Origin: MAG-120531 sp029242825 | GTDB lineage: Bacteria > Bacteroidota > Bacteroidia > Flavobacteriales > Flavobacteriaceae | Direction of reading: 5' to 3' | DNA: 21,505 nucleotides | Assembly (NCBI GenBank): GCA_029242825.1 | Contig: JAQWTF010000038.1 | Location: forward strand, 1-21,505 | Part shown: in pieces, positions 7,974 through 16,405 of the stretch | Position numbering within the stretch: the first letter of the stretch is position 1 | Layout of the letters: every line of letters starts with the position of its first letter | The notes under the pieces: generated by a model | What the model was told of the DNA's origin: nothing | Databases searched by the model: none | The model's input: only the letters and a program-made list of their open reading frames with translations | Position numbers and translations under genes: made by a program

Positions 7974-8939
7974 TTGAAAAAAAACCTATTAAAAACACTC
8001 AAAACACTAGGCCCTATTGCTTTTGGCTTGTTTTTAATTTGGTACACTTATTCGAACACCTCAGCAGCAGACAGAACACTTATTTACGACTATATTATTT
8101 CCGCAGACCCTTTGTGGGTAGGCTTATCTCTGGTAATAGGTGTATTAAGCCATGTTTCCAGAGCCATTAGATGGAATTATCTCTTAGATCCCTTGGGGTA
8201 CCAACCCAGATTAACTTCCAATATTTTAGTTATTTTAATGGGGTATTTTGCCAATTTAGGCATTCCACGCTCAGGGGAGATCTTAAGGGCAACTGCGCTT
8301 ACCACTTATGAAAATGTGCCATTTCAAAAAGGCTTTGGCACTATTATTACAGAGCGTATCATTGATTTATTCATGCTCCTTTTGGTGGTCGTTCTCGGTT
8401 TAGTTCTACAGACAGACGTCTTATTAGATTTCTTTGCACAAAAAGGCATTTCTTGGACTAAAATTGGCTACATGGCCACGGGTCTTATTTCCATTGGCAG
8501 CTTTTCTTTATGGGTGTTAATGCGGTCTAAGAATAAAGTGATAGCTACTTTAAAAGCCAAGGTATCTGATTTATTATCTGGGGTGTTTAGCGTGCTTAAA
8601 ATGGATCACAAATGGCGATTTATAGCCCATACATTATTTATATGGACCGCTTATGTGGGCATGTTTTGGGTTATAAAGTTCACCGTCCCAGAAACCGAAT
8701 CTTTGGGCGGTTCCGCATTACTAGTGGCCTTTGTAGCGGGTGCTTTTGCTATGTCTGCCACCAATGGAGGCATAGGACTCTACCCCATAGCCATTCAAAA
8801 ATCTTTGGCTATTTTTGGGATTAGCATTGCTGCTGGAAATGCCTTTGGTTGGATTATGTGGATCTCACAAACCTTACTGATTGTAGTTCTGGGCGGGCTT
8901 TCTTTTCTAATTATACCATTTGTGAGTCAAAAAAAATAA
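7974..8939 (+). CDS. Lysylphosphatidylglycerol synthase TM-region family protein (flippase-like), TTG start
   Basis: This 321-residue protein is almost wholly membrane-embedded, with about eight hydrophobic helices (roughly 13-29, 46-64, 82-98, 128-146, 163-183, 215-236, 245-264, 290-317). It belongs to the family of the N-terminal membrane domain of MprF (LPG_synthase_TM, formerly UPF0104). Family features are SRAIRW (62-67), the Asn94...PRSGE segment (98-102), ERIID (127-131) and NGGIGLYP (264-271). The soluble aminoacyl-transfer domain of MprF is absent, so lipid lysylation is not expected; related short proteins are thought to move or bind lipids, which is family knowledge and not proven here. 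The start is a TTG at 7974: an in-frame stop lies two codons upstream, the next in-frame ATG is deep in a membrane helix, and the translation MKKNLLKTLKTLGP looks like a normal N-terminus. radA begins 3 bp after its stop, indicating co-transcription. Confidence 0.87.
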   Translation: MKKNLLKTLKTLGPIAFGLFLIWYTYSNTSAADRTLIYDYIISADPLWVGLSLVIGVLSHVSRAIRWNYLLDPLGYQPRLTSNILVILMGYFANLGIPRSGEILRATALTTYENVPFQKGFGTIITERIIDLFMLLLVVVLGLVLQTDVLLDFFAQKGISWTKIGYMATGLISIGSFSLWVLMRSKNKVIATLKAKVSDLLSGVFSVLKMDHKWRFIAHTLFIWTAYVGMFWVIKFTVPETESLGGSALLVAFVAGAFAMSATNGGIGLYPIAIQKSLAIFGISIAAGNAFGWIMWISQTLLIVVLGGLSFLIIPFVSQKK

Positions 8940-8942
8940 ACT

Positions 8943-10304
8943 ATGGCCAAGCTTAAAACATCTTTTTTCTGTCAAAACTGTGGTCAAAATTATGCCAAAT
9001 GGGTGGGCCAATGTAGCGCATGTAAACAATGGAATACAGTGGTGGAAGAAGTCCTAGAAGCTCCTGAAAAAAAAGCGTGGAAATCAGGAGGCTCAGGGCT
9101 TAAAAAAACAAACAAGCCCCTGAAAATAGGAGAGATTAGCACAGAAACAGAAGTGCGATTAGACACCTTAAATCAAGAGTTTAACAGGGTTCTTGGCGGT
9201 GGATTGGTTCCTGGATCATTGGTGCTTCTCGGAGGTGAACCTGGGATTGGGAAAAGCACCTTATTACTGCAAATTGCGCTGAGTTTGCCTTATAAAACAC
9301 TTTATGTATCTGGAGAAGAAAGTCAGAAACAAATTAAAATGAGGGCAGACCGTATTTTACCCACTAGCGAAAACTGCTTTATTCTCACCGAAACTAAAAC
9401 ACAACATATATTTACTCAAATCGCTGAAATTCAACCAGATATTTTAGTCATTGACTCCATACAAACCCTTCAAACAGACCATATTGAGTCTGCAGCCGGT
9501 TCTGTATCTCAGATTAGAGAATGTACTGCAGAGTTAATTAGTTTTGCCAAAGAAACCAATACCCCCGTGATACTTATTGGACACATTACTAAAGATGGAA
9601 GCCTTGCAGGACCCAAAATTTTAGAGCATATGGTAGACACTGTGCTTCAGTTTGAGGGAGACAGGAATTATGTATATCGGATCCTAAGAGCCAATAAGAA
9701 TAGGTTTGGGGCTACTGCGGAATTAGGCATTTATGAAATGCATGGGGCTGGATTAAGGGAAGTGAACAACCCTTCAGAAATATTAATTTCCAAACAAGAT
9801 GAGGGTCTTAGCGGAACCGCTATTGCTGCTTCCTTAGACGGCATGCGCCCACTAATGGTAGAAATTCAAGCTTTGGTCAGTACCGCAGTTTACGGCACAC
9901 CGCAAAGATCTACAACTGGCTATAACGCAAAAAGGCTTAATATGCTTTTGGCCGTATTAGAAAAAAGGGCGGGTTTTCACTTAGGAGCCAAAGATGTATT
10001 TCTCAACATTACAGGGGGAATTTCTATTGAAGATCCCGCTTTAGATTTAGCTGTGATAGGCGCCATTTTATCCAGCAACCAAGACCACCCTATTGACAGA
10101 AGCTTCTGTTTTGCCGCAGAAGTTGGTTTGGCGGGAGAAATTAGACCGGTCCAAAGGGTAGATCAAAGAATTACAGAGGCCGCAAAGCTCGGTTTTGAAC
10201 ACATCATTGTCTCTAAGCACAATAAAATATCGGCAAAGCCCGCTGGCATAAAAATCATTGGTCTGGGAAGGGTAGAGGAAATGGTGGAATTACTATTCTC
10301 TTAA
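8943..10304 (+). CDS. radA: DNA repair protein RadA (branch-migration ATPase)
   Basis: RadA (Sms) is a RecA-like ATPase that drives branch migration of recombination intermediates. The 453 residues match the family length of about 455. In order: a zinc finger (Cys10, Cys13, Cys24, Cys27), the RecA core with Walker A GEPGIGKST (98-106), the Walker B strand DILVIDS (166-172), the family-specific KNRFG motif (252-256), and the C-terminal Lon-protease-like domain (about 270-453), which serves as scaffold and not as peptidase. It lies 3 bp downstream of the LPG-synthase-TM gene and ends this plus-strand unit; the next gene converges on it. Confidence 0.98.
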   Translation: MAKLKTSFFCQNCGQNYAKWVGQCSACKQWNTVVEEVLEAPEKKAWKSGGSGLKKTNKPLKIGEISTETEVRLDTLNQEFNRVLGGGLVPGSLVLLGGEPGIGKSTLLLQIALSLPYKTLYVSGEESQKQIKMRADRILPTSENCFILTETKTQHIFTQIAEIQPDILVIDSIQTLQTDHIESAAGSVSQIRECTAELISFAKETNTPVILIGHITKDGSLAGPKILEHMVDTVLQFEGDRNYVYRILRANKNRFGATAELGIYEMHGAGLREVNNPSEILISKQDEGLSGTAIAASLDGMRPLMVEIQALVSTAVYGTPQRSTTGYNAKRLNMLLAVLEKRAGFHLGAKDVFLNITGGISIEDPALDLAVIGAILSSNQDHPIDRSFCFAAEVGLAGEIRPVQRVDQRITEAAKLGFEHIIVSKHNKISAKPAGIKIIGLGRVEEMVELLFS

Positions 10305-10310
10305 AACTAC

Positions 10311-10325
10311 TTAATCTTTGATTAA
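10311..10325. terminator. Weak hairpin between the convergent radA and aldo/keto reductase genes
   Basis: TTAATC and GATTAA form a perfect 6-bp stem around a TTT loop, 6 nt after the radA stop. It is AT-only apart from one G-C pair and has no strong T-run on either side. A role as bidirectional terminator is possible from position alone. Confidence 0.25.
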
Positions 10326-10389
10326 ATAATTCCCAGATTTTATTCCCGCATAGCTTTTAATCCATCCATAAAATGATAGACTTTTAATG

Positions 10390-11430
10390 CTATGGTCCTG
10401 GATTGGGATAGGTGCCATGAACCCCTTCTATAGCCTTTAACACCTCTTCTGATAAATCTGTGTCTATGCTCTTGATATTTTCTTCTAATTGAGTCATTGA
10501 AGTGGCTCCAATAATATTAGAAGTTACAAAGGGTCTGGTATTGACAAAAGCCAAAGCCATTTCAGTGAGACTTAATCCATGGGCTTCTGCAATGGCAGCA
10601 TAGGCCTCTGTGGCGGGTACATTTTGACCCACACTGTATCTGTTGTAGTTTGGAAACAAGGTCACCCTGGCATTTGCGGGCTGCTTTCCTCCAAGATACT
10701 TTCCTGAAAGCACTCCAAAACCTAGAGGCGAATACGCCAATAGACCTATATTTTCTCTCATTGACACCTCAGCCATACCTGTTTCATAAAGCCTATTCAA
10801 TAAGTTGTATGGGTTTTGACAGCTGACCATTCTAGGGAGGCTTGGATCCTTTCTGTGTAATTCCATATACCTCATGGCACCCCATGGGTTTTCATTAGAG
10901 ATCCCTACCTGTCTTATTTTACCTGCTTTTACAAAACCTTTGAGGGTTTCTAAAATTTCCTGGAAATTGTCTTCCCACAACTCATCTTCTTTGTGTTGGT
11001 AGCCTCTTTGTCCAAAGAAATTGGTGTTCCGCTCTGGCCAATGCAACTGATAGAGGTCTAAATAATCTGTCTTTAATCTTTTTAAACTACCTTCTAAAGC
11101 CGTGTTGAGGGCTTCTTTACTAAAACCATTTTCTCTAATAAAGGCGGTAAAAGCAGCTTTTCCAGCAATTTTTGACGCCAAAACTACCTGATCCCTGTTT
11201 TTATGCTGCTCCAACCAATTACCAATGATTATCTCTGTGTGCGCGTATCGCTCTGCAGCGGCAGGTACAGGATATAATTCTGCCGTATCGAAAAAATTCA
11301 CCCCTTTATCTAAGGCAAAATTCATTTGCTCATAGGCTTCTTCTGGGGTGTTTTGTTTCCCCCAGGTCATGGTACCCAAACAAATCTTACTTACTTTAAT
11401 ATCACTATGAGGCAAAAAGGTATATTTCAT
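10390..11430 (-). CDS. tas: Aldo/keto reductase, Tas-like
   Basis: This is an NADPH-dependent aldo/keto reductase with a TIM barrel, 346 residues long like E. coli Tas, which it resembles throughout (GLGTMT-type start, ELYPVP, TDYLDLYQLHWPERNTNFFG, QNPYNLLNR, LAYSPLGFGVLSGKY, and the C-terminal tail ending in NPGP). The catalytic tetrad is visible: Asp48, Tyr53, Lys87 and His130. The cofactor-binding segment near the C-terminus is present (FVTSNIIGATSMTQLEEN). The substrate cannot be deduced; Tas is known in E. coli only from complementing a tyrosine auxotroph. The start ATG overlaps the stop of the exonuclease III gene by one base (TAATG), so the two are translationally coupled. It is the last gene of the glyS-xthA operon. 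Confidence 0.93.
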   Translation of the reverse strand: MKYTFLPHSDIKVSKICLGTMTWGKQNTPEEAYEQMNFALDKGVNFFDTAELYPVPAAAERYAHTEIIIGNWLEQHKNRDQVVLASKIAGKAAFTAFIRENGFSKEALNTALEGSLKRLKTDYLDLYQLHWPERNTNFFGQRGYQHKEDELWEDNFQEILETLKGFVKAGKIRQVGISNENPWGAMRYMELHRKDPSLPRMVSCQNPYNLLNRLYETGMAEVSMRENIGLLAYSPLGFGVLSGKYLGGKQPANARVTLFPNYNRYSVGQNVPATEAYAAIAEAHGLSLTEMALAFVNTRPFVTSNIIGATSMTQLEENIKSIDTDLSEEVLKAIEGVHGTYPNPGP

Positions 11431-12194
11431 TACAAAGAAATTTCTACGGTAACTGGGCAGTGGTCCGAATGTACCGCTGCACTTAAAATTTGGGCATTTG
11501 AAATTTGGGCAGCCAAGGGACTACTCACTAGGGCGTAGTCCAAACGCCAACCTTTATTATTAGCCCTTGAATTGGCCCTGTAACTCCACCAACTGTATTG
11601 GTCTGGAGCAGTGTTTATTTGTCTAAAACTATCCGTGAAACCACTTTCCAGAAGCGCAGACAACCAAGCCCTTTCCTCTGGCAAAAATCCAGAGATATTT
11701 TTATTTCTTACTGGATCGTGAATATCAATGGCCTGATGACAAATATTATAATCCCCACATATGACCAAATTAGGGTCTGTTTCTTTTAAGGATTTGGTGT
11801 AGTCTAAAAAATCATCCATATAGTTGAATTTAAAGTCTAGCCTATCTTGGTTGGTTCCAGAGGGAAGGTACATGCTCATAATAGAAATCTCCGGATAACG
11901 AACCAACAGATTCCTGCCCTCAAAATCCATATAATCTATGCCTGTTCCGTAAACCACTTCTGCTGGTTTAGTCTTACAAAGCACCGCAACACCACTGTAG
12001 CCTTTTTTTTGAGCAGAAAACCAATAATGGTATGGATATCCTGCTGCTTCAAAAAGACTGAGGTCCAATTGGTCTTTGTGGGCTTTGGTCTCCTGTAAAC
12101 AAAGCACATCTGGATTGGCTGCTTCCAACCAATCCAAAAAGCCTTTTTTTAATGCGGCACGTATACCGTTAACGTTGTAAGAAATAATTTTCAT
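11430..12194 (-). CDS. xthA: Exodeoxyribonuclease III (AP endonuclease)
   Basis: The enzyme cuts DNA at abasic sites and has 3'-5' exonuclease and 3'-phosphatase activity in base-excision repair. The 254 residues fit the ExoIII/APE family. Catalytic residues are in place: Asn7 (YNVNGIRA), Glu35 (LQETK), Tyr109 (MYLPSG), Asp148 and Asn150 (GDYNI), Asp219 (GWRLDY), and the terminal Asp244-His245 pair (HSDHCPV). The gene starts 6 bp after the glyS stop and overlaps the aldo/keto reductase start by one base, so it is the middle gene of a three-gene operon. Confidence 0.96.
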   Translation of the reverse strand: MKIISYNVNGIRAALKKGFLDWLEAANPDVLCLQETKAHKDQLDLSLFEAAGYPYHYWFSAQKKGYSGVAVLCKTKPAEVVYGTGIDYMDFEGRNLLVRYPEISIMSMYLPSGTNQDRLDFKFNYMDDFLDYTKSLKETDPNLVICGDYNICHQAIDIHDPVRNKNISGFLPEERAWLSALLESGFTDSFRQINTAPDQYSWWSYRANSRANNKGWRLDYALVSSPLAAQISNAQILSAAVHSDHCPVTVEISL

Positions 12195-12200
12195 GGTAAC

Positions 12201-13745
12201 TTAAGCCATTTTTTTTAACCAATGCTTGGCACTAACAGCACGGTCAATAATTCCAGCCAAGTCTGCTATTGCCACTCGTTCTTGCTCCATTGAATCCCTG
12301 TGTCTAATGGTCACTGTCTTGTCCTCTTTGGTTTGGTGGTCTACTGTAATACAAAATGGCGTGCCCAGCGCGTCTTGCCTTCTATACCTTCTACCTACGG
12401 CATCTTTTTCGTCATAACTCACGGCAAAATCCCATTGCAATTCCTGAAAGATTTCATGGGCCAATTCGGAAAGTCCGTCTTTTTTCACCAAAGGTAAAAT
12501 AGCCGCTTTGGTTGGTGCCAATACTGCGGGAAGTTTTAATACCGTTCTGGTAGATCCATTTTCTAAGGTTTCCTCTTCTAGTGACTTAGAGAAAATGGCT
12601 AAGAACATCCTGTCTACTCCAATAGAAGTTTCAACCACATAAGGCACATAAGACTCGTTGAGCTCAGGGTCAAAAAATTGTAGTTTTTTTCCTGAGTGTT
12701 TTTCATGGCTGCTCAAGTCAAAATCTGTTCTAGAGTGAATTCCCTCTAATTCTTTAAATCCGAAAGGGAACTTAAACTCAATATCTGCTGCTGCGTCTGC
12801 GTAATGCGCTAGCTTATCATGGTCGTGAAAACGATAGTTGTCTGCAGAAAAACCAAGGGAGTGGTGCCACTTAATCCTAGTCTCTTTCCATTTGTCATAC
12901 CATTCTTTCTGTGTGCCAGGACGTACAAAAAATTGCATCTCCATCTGTTCAAATTCACGCTGTCTAAAAATGAATTGTCTGGCAACAATTTCATTTCTAA
13001 ATGCTTTTCCTATTTGAGCAATCCCAAAAGGAATTTTCATTCTTCCTGTTTTTTGAACGTTTAGGAAGTTTACAAATATACCCTGTGCAGTTTCTGGTCT
13101 TAGAAACAAATCCATAGCTGAGTCTGCACTGGCTCCAATTTTGGTACCGAACATTAGATTGAATTGCTTCACATCTGTCCAGTTGGCAGATCCTGAAATA
13201 GGACATACAATTTTGAGTTCCTCAATCAATTCTTTTACCGCAGCCAGGTCTTCTTTGGTCAATGCGTCTCCCATTCGAGCCAGGATAGATTTTGAAGTAG
13301 CTATATATCCCGCAACCCTTTCATTGGTGGCCATATACTGCTCTTTGTCAAAACTATCTCCAAAACGCTTGGCTGCTTTGGTGAGCTCTTTCTCAATTTT
13401 AGCTTCAATTTTAGCGACGTGGTCTTCAATGAGAACGTCTGCTCTGTAGCGCTTTTTAGAATCCTTATTGTCTATTAAAGGATCGTTAAAAGCGTCTACA
13501 TGTCCAGAGGCCTTCCAAACTGTGGGGTGCATGAAAATAGCAGAGTCAATCCCCACTATATTGTCGTGCATTTGAACCATAGCACGCCACCAATAGTCTT
13601 TAATATTGTTTTTCAATGCCACACCCTGCTGGGCGTAGTCGTATACGGCGCTAAGGCCGTCATAAATCTCTGAAGATTGAAATACAAAACCGTATTCCTT
13701 TGCGTGAGAGATTACTTTTTTAAAATCGTCTTCTTGTAATGCCAT
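12201..13745 (-). CDS. glyS: Glycine--tRNA ligase (alpha2 type)
   Basis: This class II aminoacyl-tRNA synthetase charges tRNA-Gly. It is the single-chain dimeric form (also called GlyQS), 514 residues from the ATG at 13745. The start region KEYGFVFQSSEIYDGLSAVYDY is typical; motif 2 appears in FRNEIVARQFIFRQREFEQMEMQFF-type sequence and motif 3 in GVDRMFLAI. The C-terminal anticodon-binding domain fills about the last 110 residues. The frame is open eight codons further to 13769, but MALQEDDFKKVISHAKEYG is the N-terminus I expect for Flavobacteriia, and a -7 box lies between the two candidate starts, which excludes the longer form as the main product. It leads the operon with xthA and the aldo/keto reductase. 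Confidence 0.96.
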   Translation of the reverse strand: MALQEDDFKKVISHAKEYGFVFQSSEIYDGLSAVYDYAQQGVALKNNIKDYWWRAMVQMHDNIVGIDSAIFMHPTVWKASGHVDAFNDPLIDNKDSKKRYRADVLIEDHVAKIEAKIEKELTKAAKRFGDSFDKEQYMATNERVAGYIATSKSILARMGDALTKEDLAAVKELIEELKIVCPISGSANWTDVKQFNLMFGTKIGASADSAMDLFLRPETAQGIFVNFLNVQKTGRMKIPFGIAQIGKAFRNEIVARQFIFRQREFEQMEMQFFVRPGTQKEWYDKWKETRIKWHHSLGFSADNYRFHDHDKLAHYADAAADIEFKFPFGFKELEGIHSRTDFDLSSHEKHSGKKLQFFDPELNESYVPYVVETSIGVDRMFLAIFSKSLEEETLENGSTRTVLKLPAVLAPTKAAILPLVKKDGLSELAHEIFQELQWDFAVSYDEKDAVGRRYRRQDALGTPFCITVDHQTKEDKTVTIRHRDSMEQERVAIADLAGIIDRAVSAKHWLKKMA

Positions 13746-13750
13746 AGGCA

Positions 13751-13758
13751 CAAAAATA
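13751..13758 (-). promoter_or_regulatory. -7 box directly in front of glyS
   Basis: The minus strand reads TATTTTTG, an exact match to TAnnTTTG, ending 5 nt before the ATG at 13745. Transcription at the usual distance would start at or beside the start codon. No clear -33 TTG is seen at 17-23 bp; a TTG is present only 12 bp upstream. Confidence 0.5.
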
Positions 13759-13987
13759 AGATATTCCACTCAATTGAAGTCTGAAATTAATTAGAATTAG
13801 CGCCAATGGTCCATCCCTCAAAATAAGCCTCCTACTCATATAAACCAAAGCTAATTAAGAGTTTAAAAAAAAGATCCTAAAAATGATTGTAGCACAGTAC
13901 GTCTAACATTCGGGAAGATTCAATTTTAAATAGTATCTTATACATCCCATTCAGCCAGAGAACCGTCCCTTTTAAAGCAATAAAAAA

Positions 13988-14695
13988 ATGACTTTAAAAA
14001 ACGAACTGCAACAATTCATTACAACGCTTTTTAGCCCCCTTTTCCCAAAAACTTGTTTTGGATGTTTTCATATTTTAGTCCCTGGAGAATTGGTTTTATG
14101 CACCTTTTGTAGGCATGAATTACCGCTCACCCACTACCATTACGGGCTAGAAAACAAGATGGATCAGGCCTTTTATGGGCGCGTAGTCTTCAAAAAAGCA
14201 TCGGCACTTTTTTATTATAATTCTGAAGGAATTTTAAAACATTGTTTTCAATTTTTAAAATATAGAAAACAAGAGCAAATTGGACTGTTTTTTGGTGCCT
14301 GGCACGGTAGGATTTTAAAATTAGACCCTGCTTTTCCAAAGATAGACATGGTTGTTCCAGTACCCATTCACTACAAAAAGAAAAAAAAACGAGGCTACAA
14401 CCAACTAAGCCTTTATGGCAAAACATTGGCCGGTACAATCGAAGCGCATTTTAATGAGAAATACTTGGTTAAAACCGCCAATACCAAGACGCAAACTAAA
14501 AAAAACAGACTCCTTAGATCCCACACTTCTTTAGCGCTATACCAATTAAAAGAACCTCAGCAATTTTATCATAAAAAAATACTCCTCATAGATGACATTA
14601 TGACTACTGGCGCCACATTAACTTCCTGTGCAAATGCCTTTAAGGACTGTACAGGGATTGAAATTTACTTTGCCACAATTGCTGTAGTGCGTTGA
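13988..14695 (+). CDS. comF: ComF family phosphoribosyltransferase-like protein
   Basis: The 235-residue protein has an N-terminal zinc-ribbon-like cluster (Cys23, Cys26, Cys38, Cys41) and a type I phosphoribosyltransferase domain. The PRPP-binding loop is clear at 198-211 (ILLIDDIMTTGATL), and the ComF-type VPVPIHYKKKKKRGYNQ lies at 122-138. In naturally competent bacteria ComF helps move single-stranded DNA into the cytoplasm, but relatives are found in many non-competent bacteria, where their role is unclear. No other competence gene is in the window. It diverges from glyS across about 240 bp in which I find no other gene and no convincing promoter box for comF. A hairpin with a T-run follows the stop by 11 nt. 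Confidence 0.9.
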   Translation: MTLKNELQQFITTLFSPLFPKTCFGCFHILVPGELVLCTFCRHELPLTHYHYGLENKMDQAFYGRVVFKKASALFYYNSEGILKHCFQFLKYRKQEQIGLFFGAWHGRILKLDPAFPKIDMVVPVPIHYKKKKKRGYNQLSLYGKTLAGTIEAHFNEKYLVKTANTKTQTKKNRLLRSHTSLALYQLKEPQQFYHKKILLIDDIMTTGATLTSCANAFKDCTGIEIYFATIAVVR

Positions 14696-14706
14696 ATACT
14701 AGAATA

Positions 14707-14735
14707 AAAAACACAGTTATTACAGAGGTGTTTTT
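14707..14735 (+). terminator. Probable intrinsic terminator of comF
   Basis: AAAAACAC (14707-14714) pairs perfectly with GTGTTTTT (14728-14735) around a 13-nt loop, so the 3' arm ends in five T. It begins 11 nt after the comF stop codon. The stem is AT-rich and the loop is long, so efficiency may be moderate. Confidence 0.5.
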
Positions 14736-14761
14736 CGTTTCTATGATCCTAAAAAAAGTGC

Positions 14762-14769
14762 TTACTTTG
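14762..14769 (+). promoter_or_regulatory. Possible -7 box for the Ig-like lipoprotein gene
   Basis: TTACTTTG differs from TAnnTTTG at one position and ends 25 nt before the ATG at 14795, downstream of the comF terminator. No matching -33 element is clear. Confidence 0.3.
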
Positions 14770-14794
14770 TACTTGGATATTACCTCGGTGAATT

Positions 14795-16405
14795 ATGCGT
14801 AAAATTACAGGGCTTATTTTTATTTTTTTGTCTTTGTTTGCATTGGTGCAATGCGCTAAAAGAGGGTCACCCTCTGGTGGAGAAAAAGACCTCGAGGGCC
14901 CTGAATTAATCAAAGCCTTTCCGTCTAATTTATCGGTTTCTTTTAAAGGTCAAAAAATAAAATTGCTCTTTGATGAGTACGTTCAACTTAAAGACGTACA
15001 AAGCCAATTGGTTGTGTCTCCTCCCTTAAAATACAACCCAGAAATTAAGCCTCAAAACAGGGCGAGTAAAGTACTGGAAATTATTCTTAAGGATACCTTA
15101 CAAGAAAACACCACTTACTCCTTTAATTTTGGTCAGTCTATTGTTGATTTTAATGAAGGAAACCCCAATGATTATCTCAGTTACGTAATGTCTACTGGCC
15201 CATTTATTGACTCACTTCAAATGGCCGGCATTGTAGACGACGCCTTAAATGCAGAAGCAGACCGATATGTGAGTGTTATGCTTTACCGTGTAGACAGTAC
15301 CTATAACGATTCTACCGTCTATAAAAAACAACCCAACTACATTACCAATACCTTGGACAGCTTAATTGTTTTTAAGCTAAAAAACTTGAGCGCTGGCAAA
15401 TATGCTATGGTAGCACTTAAAGATGAAAACAACAATACATTATTTGACCAGAGCCAAGAGAAGATCGGATTCTTAGATCGCTTTATTGAAATTCCTAAAG
15501 ATAGCTTTATAGGCATAAAGATGTTTAAAGAAATTCCTAACTATAGGGCGGTGAAACCAAAATTAGAAGCGGCCAATAAAATTACTTTTGGCTATAGTGG
15601 TTTGGCAAAAGATATTGAGATTACAGCCTGGACCAATATACCAGACTCTGTAAAAACAAGAATCTTAAAAGAGCGCGGAAAAGACAGCCTTAATTTTTGG
15701 TTTACCCCCTATGAAGTAGACTCATTAAATTTCTTTGTCAAACACATTCCCACCCAAAAAATAGACACATTTACGGTGAAGACGAGAAAAATTAAGGCAG
15801 ATTCACTCATGATCACAGCTGAAAAAAGAGGAAATGTCCCTTTTTCAAAACCTTATTACTTAGAGGTAAATACGCCTATTCACAAACTCAATGAATCGCA
15901 GATTTTCATTACTGATATAGATACCCTATCTGTCCCGTTCACAGCTTTTATAGACAGTCTAGAAAACAAAATGGGCCTTCGCTTTGAGGTGAAACCAGCC
16001 CAGCGATTTAGAATTCAAATGTTCCCTGGGGCTATTGAAGATTTATTTGAAAATAAAAACGACACCATTTCCTATGAGTTGGCTACTAAGCCCCTAGAGG
16101 CCTACGGCACCTTAAAACTAAAATTAAAAACTACGAGTAGCAGTCAAATGATTGTGCAGCTTACCGATGAAAAGGAAGTGGTCCTCAGGGAGCAAATTGG
16201 TGCGCCAACGACTGAATTCTTTTTTGAACACCTGGAGCCTTTAAATTATAAATTAAGGGTTATTTATGACGGTAATAAAAATGGGGTTTGGGATACCGGA
16301 AATTACCTGAAAAGGATTCAACCAGAACCCGTATCATATTTCCCTGAACTACTAGAGGTAAGGGCCAATTGGGAATTTGAAGAAACCTTTATCTTACCCA
16401 ATTAA
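14795..16405 (+). CDS. Ig-like (SbsA/Big_5-type) domain lipoprotein
   Basis: This 536-residue protein has a lipoprotein signal: a hydrophobic stretch from about 6 to 19 ends in LVQC with Cys20, followed by the AKRGSPSGGEKD linker that I recognise from a common flavobacterial lipoprotein. Residues about 35-135 look like a bacterial Ig-like domain of the SbsA/Big_5 kind (FPSNLSVSFKGQKIKLLFDEYV, TYSFNFGQSIVDFNEGNP). The rest is beta-rich and ends in an Ig-like or carbohydrate-binding-like fold (YKLRVIYDGNKNGVWDTGNY). It is probably anchored to the outer or inner membrane facing the periplasm or surface; the function is unknown. Its last 12 bases overlap the 3' end of the convergent amidase gene, so no terminator fits between them. 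Confidence 0.85.
   Translation: MRKITGLIFIFLSLFALVQCAKRGSPSGGEKDLEGPELIKAFPSNLSVSFKGQKIKLLFDEYVQLKDVQSQLVVSPPLKYNPEIKPQNRASKVLEIILKDTLQENTTYSFNFGQSIVDFNEGNPNDYLSYVMSTGPFIDSLQMAGIVDDALNAEADRYVSVMLYRVDSTYNDSTVYKKQPNYITNTLDSLIVFKLKNLSAGKYAMVALKDENNNTLFDQSQEKIGFLDRFIEIPKDSFIGIKMFKEIPNYRAVKPKLEAANKITFGYSGLAKDIEITAWTNIPDSVKTRILKERGKDSLNFWFTPYEVDSLNFFVKHIPTQKIDTFTVKTRKIKADSLMITAEKRGNVPFSKPYYLEVNTPIHKLNESQIFITDIDTLSVPFTAFIDSLENKMGLRFEVKPAQRFRIQMFPGAIEDLFENKNDTISYELATKPLEAYGTLKLKLKTTSSSQMIVQLTDEKEVVLREQIGAPTTEFFFEHLEPLNYKLRVIYDGNKNGVWDTGNYLKRIQPEPVSYFPELLEVRANWEFEETFILPN

Noticed and set aside
7974..8939. MprF-type lipid lysylation and antimicrobial-peptide resistance
   Set aside because: Only the membrane domain is present; the soluble lysyl-transferase domain needed for lysylphosphatidylglycerol synthesis is absent.
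13988..14695. Natural competence locus
   Set aside because: A ComF-like protein alone is not evidence for competence, and no comE, pil or dprA gene is seen nearby.
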